A stretch of 13,824 bases of DNA from the NCBI GenBank assembly GCA_934098445.1, contig CAKOOW010000031.1, positions 1-13,824 on the forward strand, read 5' to 3'. Position numbers and translations under genes: made by a program. The notes under the pieces were generated by a model that did no database searches, was not told the DNA's origin, and was given only the letters and a program-made list of their open reading frames with translations. The stretch comes from an uncultured Bacilli bacterium. Its GTDB lineage: Bacteria > Bacillota_I > Bacilli_A > RF39 > UBA660. Below are positions 12,329-13,824 of this stretch, piece by piece; positions within the stretch are counted from its first letter, which is position 1, and each line of letters opens with the position of its first letter.

Positions 12329-13824
12329 TCACGGATGGTAAGGATTGTCCATTGAACCATCACCATTATTTAAGACATTCGGTGATAGATTTAAGACAGG
12401 TCTAACCCCACCGGCGTAGCTCACATCGGTCTCGGTATCATCAATGTACGTGCGACCACTTGAATTAACATTATATATCAATGCATGATTATCGATAGTG
12501 CCAATCGGTGAAGAAGTCCAATACCGTAACCCTGAATATAGGTAGTAACCATTATTGTCAGCATTCCACCCACCTGCTAATACAACTTCATCAGCACTTA
12601 TCAAACCAATTGGGTAAGTCAAAGCACCATTGCCATTACCAGTATCACTTACAGTAAAGGCATCATTTTGTTGCAGACATTTTAAATTAAACGTAGCTAT
12701 ATTCAAATCAGGCGAGTTATATAATGATACACTCATTCCTGCTCCTGTACCAGAGTTGTTTGAATCAAAGCTGCGATCATTGCAGAAAATATTATCAGCT
12801 AAATATCGTTCATTTTCGGTACCTGAAATATTAGTTTTATACCAATTATCTAAGTAAGTTTTTATTGTTGAATCATTGGTATTAGTCTGGGCTACTTCTT
12901 TACTTGAAGTTCCATATTGAACATAACCATATTCTCCACTTTCTGTATCCATTATTTTATATAATGTACCCACGCTATAAGGAGTACTCGTTGGCGGATT
13001 GTTTGTATAATAATAGCCTACATAATCCCTTGTTAAATCACTACCTAATACCGCAATCTGATCTTTTAAAGTAAACTTTCTTGAACTTTCATAGAACGTA
13101 TACTCTTTTGCAATATAATATGTGCTCGTAGCAGTAAAATCGACTCTTGGAGGGATTAAAAGATACGATGTTGTTTCAGTTATCGTATCTGCATTGCCGT
13201 ACATATAACCAACACCAGCATTTTCTAAATATACATATGAGTCATTGCTATCCTGAATATTATTTCTTTTCCAATAATAGTTAAATGCTGAAGTTCCAAT
13301 TTGTCTATCTGTACTGTGCTCACCATTAGTATGAGCCGAAGTTCCATCATAGATTACTCTAACCGTACCATCGCCATTAATACGAACGATACGCCAATAC
13401 TTATCAGCAAATTTAACATAGTTATTAGTTACATTACCACGATAATAATATGAATCACCGTAAGCATCTTTAGCTTTACATAAATAGCCATCGGTTGCTT
13501 CTGCTTTAGTTACATTAACTGTCCCATCACTATTGATAGTTGGACACTTTCCTGTTTTATCAACAGATGCTATTATCTTTTTTAATGGATTTGATTGGCT
13601 CTCTCCTATATCAATATCAACACTAAAAGATTTTCCCATCTGACTGGATTGATCAATATCAGTCTTATTTAAATATTCTACTACTAAGTAATATTTAGTC
13701 TCTGTATTAGGACTTACTACAATATCAAGATAATCACTATCCGAAGAACCTTCTAAGACTAAAGAAGCACTACTAGGTATATTACAAGTAGATTCTTCAT
13801 AGATATTACCTTCTTTATGAAGAG
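12329..13824 (-). CDS. large cell-surface-type protein, start beyond the window
   Basis: The frame is open from the TGA at 12329 to the edge at 13824: 497 residues are visible and the N-terminus is missing. The methionine at 13639 is internal, since the 61 residues before it continue the protein (...LDIVVSPNTETKYYLVVEYLNK...), a beta-rich Ig-like or envelope domain. The C-terminal part (about 93-497) has the pattern DSYYYRGNVTNNYVKFADKYW then RIVRINGDGTVRVIYDG, followed by ISADEVVLAGG, LRYWTSSP, GVRPVLNL and GDGSMDNPY. This pattern recurs in secreted or surface proteins of uncultured gut Bacilli and suggests a C-type-lectin/SUMF1-like fold; that is my inference. Five cysteines (13, 93, 115, 347, 382) could form disulfides. 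Ser, Thr, Asn, Asp and Gly are enriched and the DNA is richer in GC than the neighbours. No LPXTG is visible at the C-terminus. Function is unknown. Confidence 0.88.
   Translation of the reverse strand, partial: LHKEGNIYEESTCNIPSSASLVLEGSSDSDYLDIVVSPNTETKYYLVVEYLNKTDIDQSSQMGKSFSVDIDIGESQSNPLKKIIASVDKTGKCPTINSDGTVNVTKAEATDGYLCKAKDAYGDSYYYRGNVTNNYVKFADKYWRIVRINGDGTVRVIYDGTSAHTNGEHSTDRQIGTSAFNYYWKRNNIQDSNDSYVYLENAGVGYMYGNADTITETTSYLLIPPRVDFTATSTYYIAKEYTFYESSRKFTLKDQIAVLGSDLTRDYVGYYYTNNPPTSTPYSVGTLYKIMDTESGEYGYVQYGTSSKEVAQTNTNDSTIKTYLDNWYKTNISGTENERYLADNIFCNDRSFDSNNSGTGAGMSVSLYNSPDLNIATFNLKCLQQNDAFTVSDTGNGNGALTYPIGLISADEVVLAGGWNADNNGYYLYSGLRYWTSSPIGTIDNHALIYNVNSSGRTYIDDTETDVSYAGGVRPVLNLSPNVLNNGDGSMDNPYHP

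Noticed and set aside
12630..12857. Plus-strand 75-codon frame opposite the surface gene
   Set aside because: The minus-strand frame is long, continuous and family-like; the antisense frame has no support.
12329..13824. Diversity-generating retroelement target, because of the possible C-type-lectin fold
   Set aside because: No reverse transcriptase, template repeat or adenine-rich variable repeat is visible in the window.

Overview
The window comes from a low-GC, compact Gram-positive-type genome. The gene content (RNase HIII, zinc-ribbon L33, FtsL plus PASTA-bearing FtsI, CvpA, a DUF2624-like protein) points to the Bacilli/Firmicutes. The C-terminal style of the surface protein at the right edge resembles proteins of uncultured gut Bacilli of the RF39/Mollicutes-like type; that placement is inference. 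Stops of all three kinds are used (TGA ends the right-edge gene), so TGA is not read as Trp here and the ordinary bacterial code applies. Almost everything lies on the minus strand; only the DUF2624-like gene and rnhC are on the plus strand.

Layout from left to right. (1) 22-1432: tgt, overlapped by a small membrane-anchored protein of unknown role. (2) 1586-3079: an orphan helical protein of 497 aa with its own promoter and terminator. (3) 3169-6494: a division operon read rsmH > ftsL > ftsI, with a promoter at about 6534-6562 and a terminator fused to the ftsI stop codon. mraZ is not upstream and mraY/mur genes are not downstream. (4) 6561-6806: a cryptic open frame lying between two terminators. 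(5) 6788-7532: rpmG (54 aa) > efp, with a strong promoter at 7563-7590. (6) 7577-9463: a second class B penicillin-binding protein of PBP2 type. (7) 9527-9790 (+): a DUF2624-like protein starting at TTG, followed by a terminator. (8) 9849-10165: a gene-free AT-rich stretch with one plus-strand hairpin-T8 structure. (9) 10210-11209: cvpA > trxA, with a terminator. (10) 11298-12230 (+): rnhC, divergent from cvpA. (11) 12235-12276: a 16-bp perfect bidirectional terminator. (12) 12329 to the right edge: a large surface-type protein whose start lies outside the window. Its frame stays open to base 13824.

Functionally this is mostly core housekeeping: tRNA queuosine modification, 16S rRNA methylation, septal and a second (probably lateral) peptidoglycan transpeptidation, translation (L33, EF-P), thiol redox and RNA:DNA hybrid repair. 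The parts not explained by known families are the 497-aa orphan, the cryptic frame between efp and rsmH, the small tgt-coupled membrane protein, the possible small RNA near 9990-10047 and the surface protein. I found no clear mobile element, CRISPR array, defence system or tRNA/rRNA gene. Several open frames have better-supported starts downstream of their first possible start codon; the starts given here follow the Shine-Dalgarno evidence.
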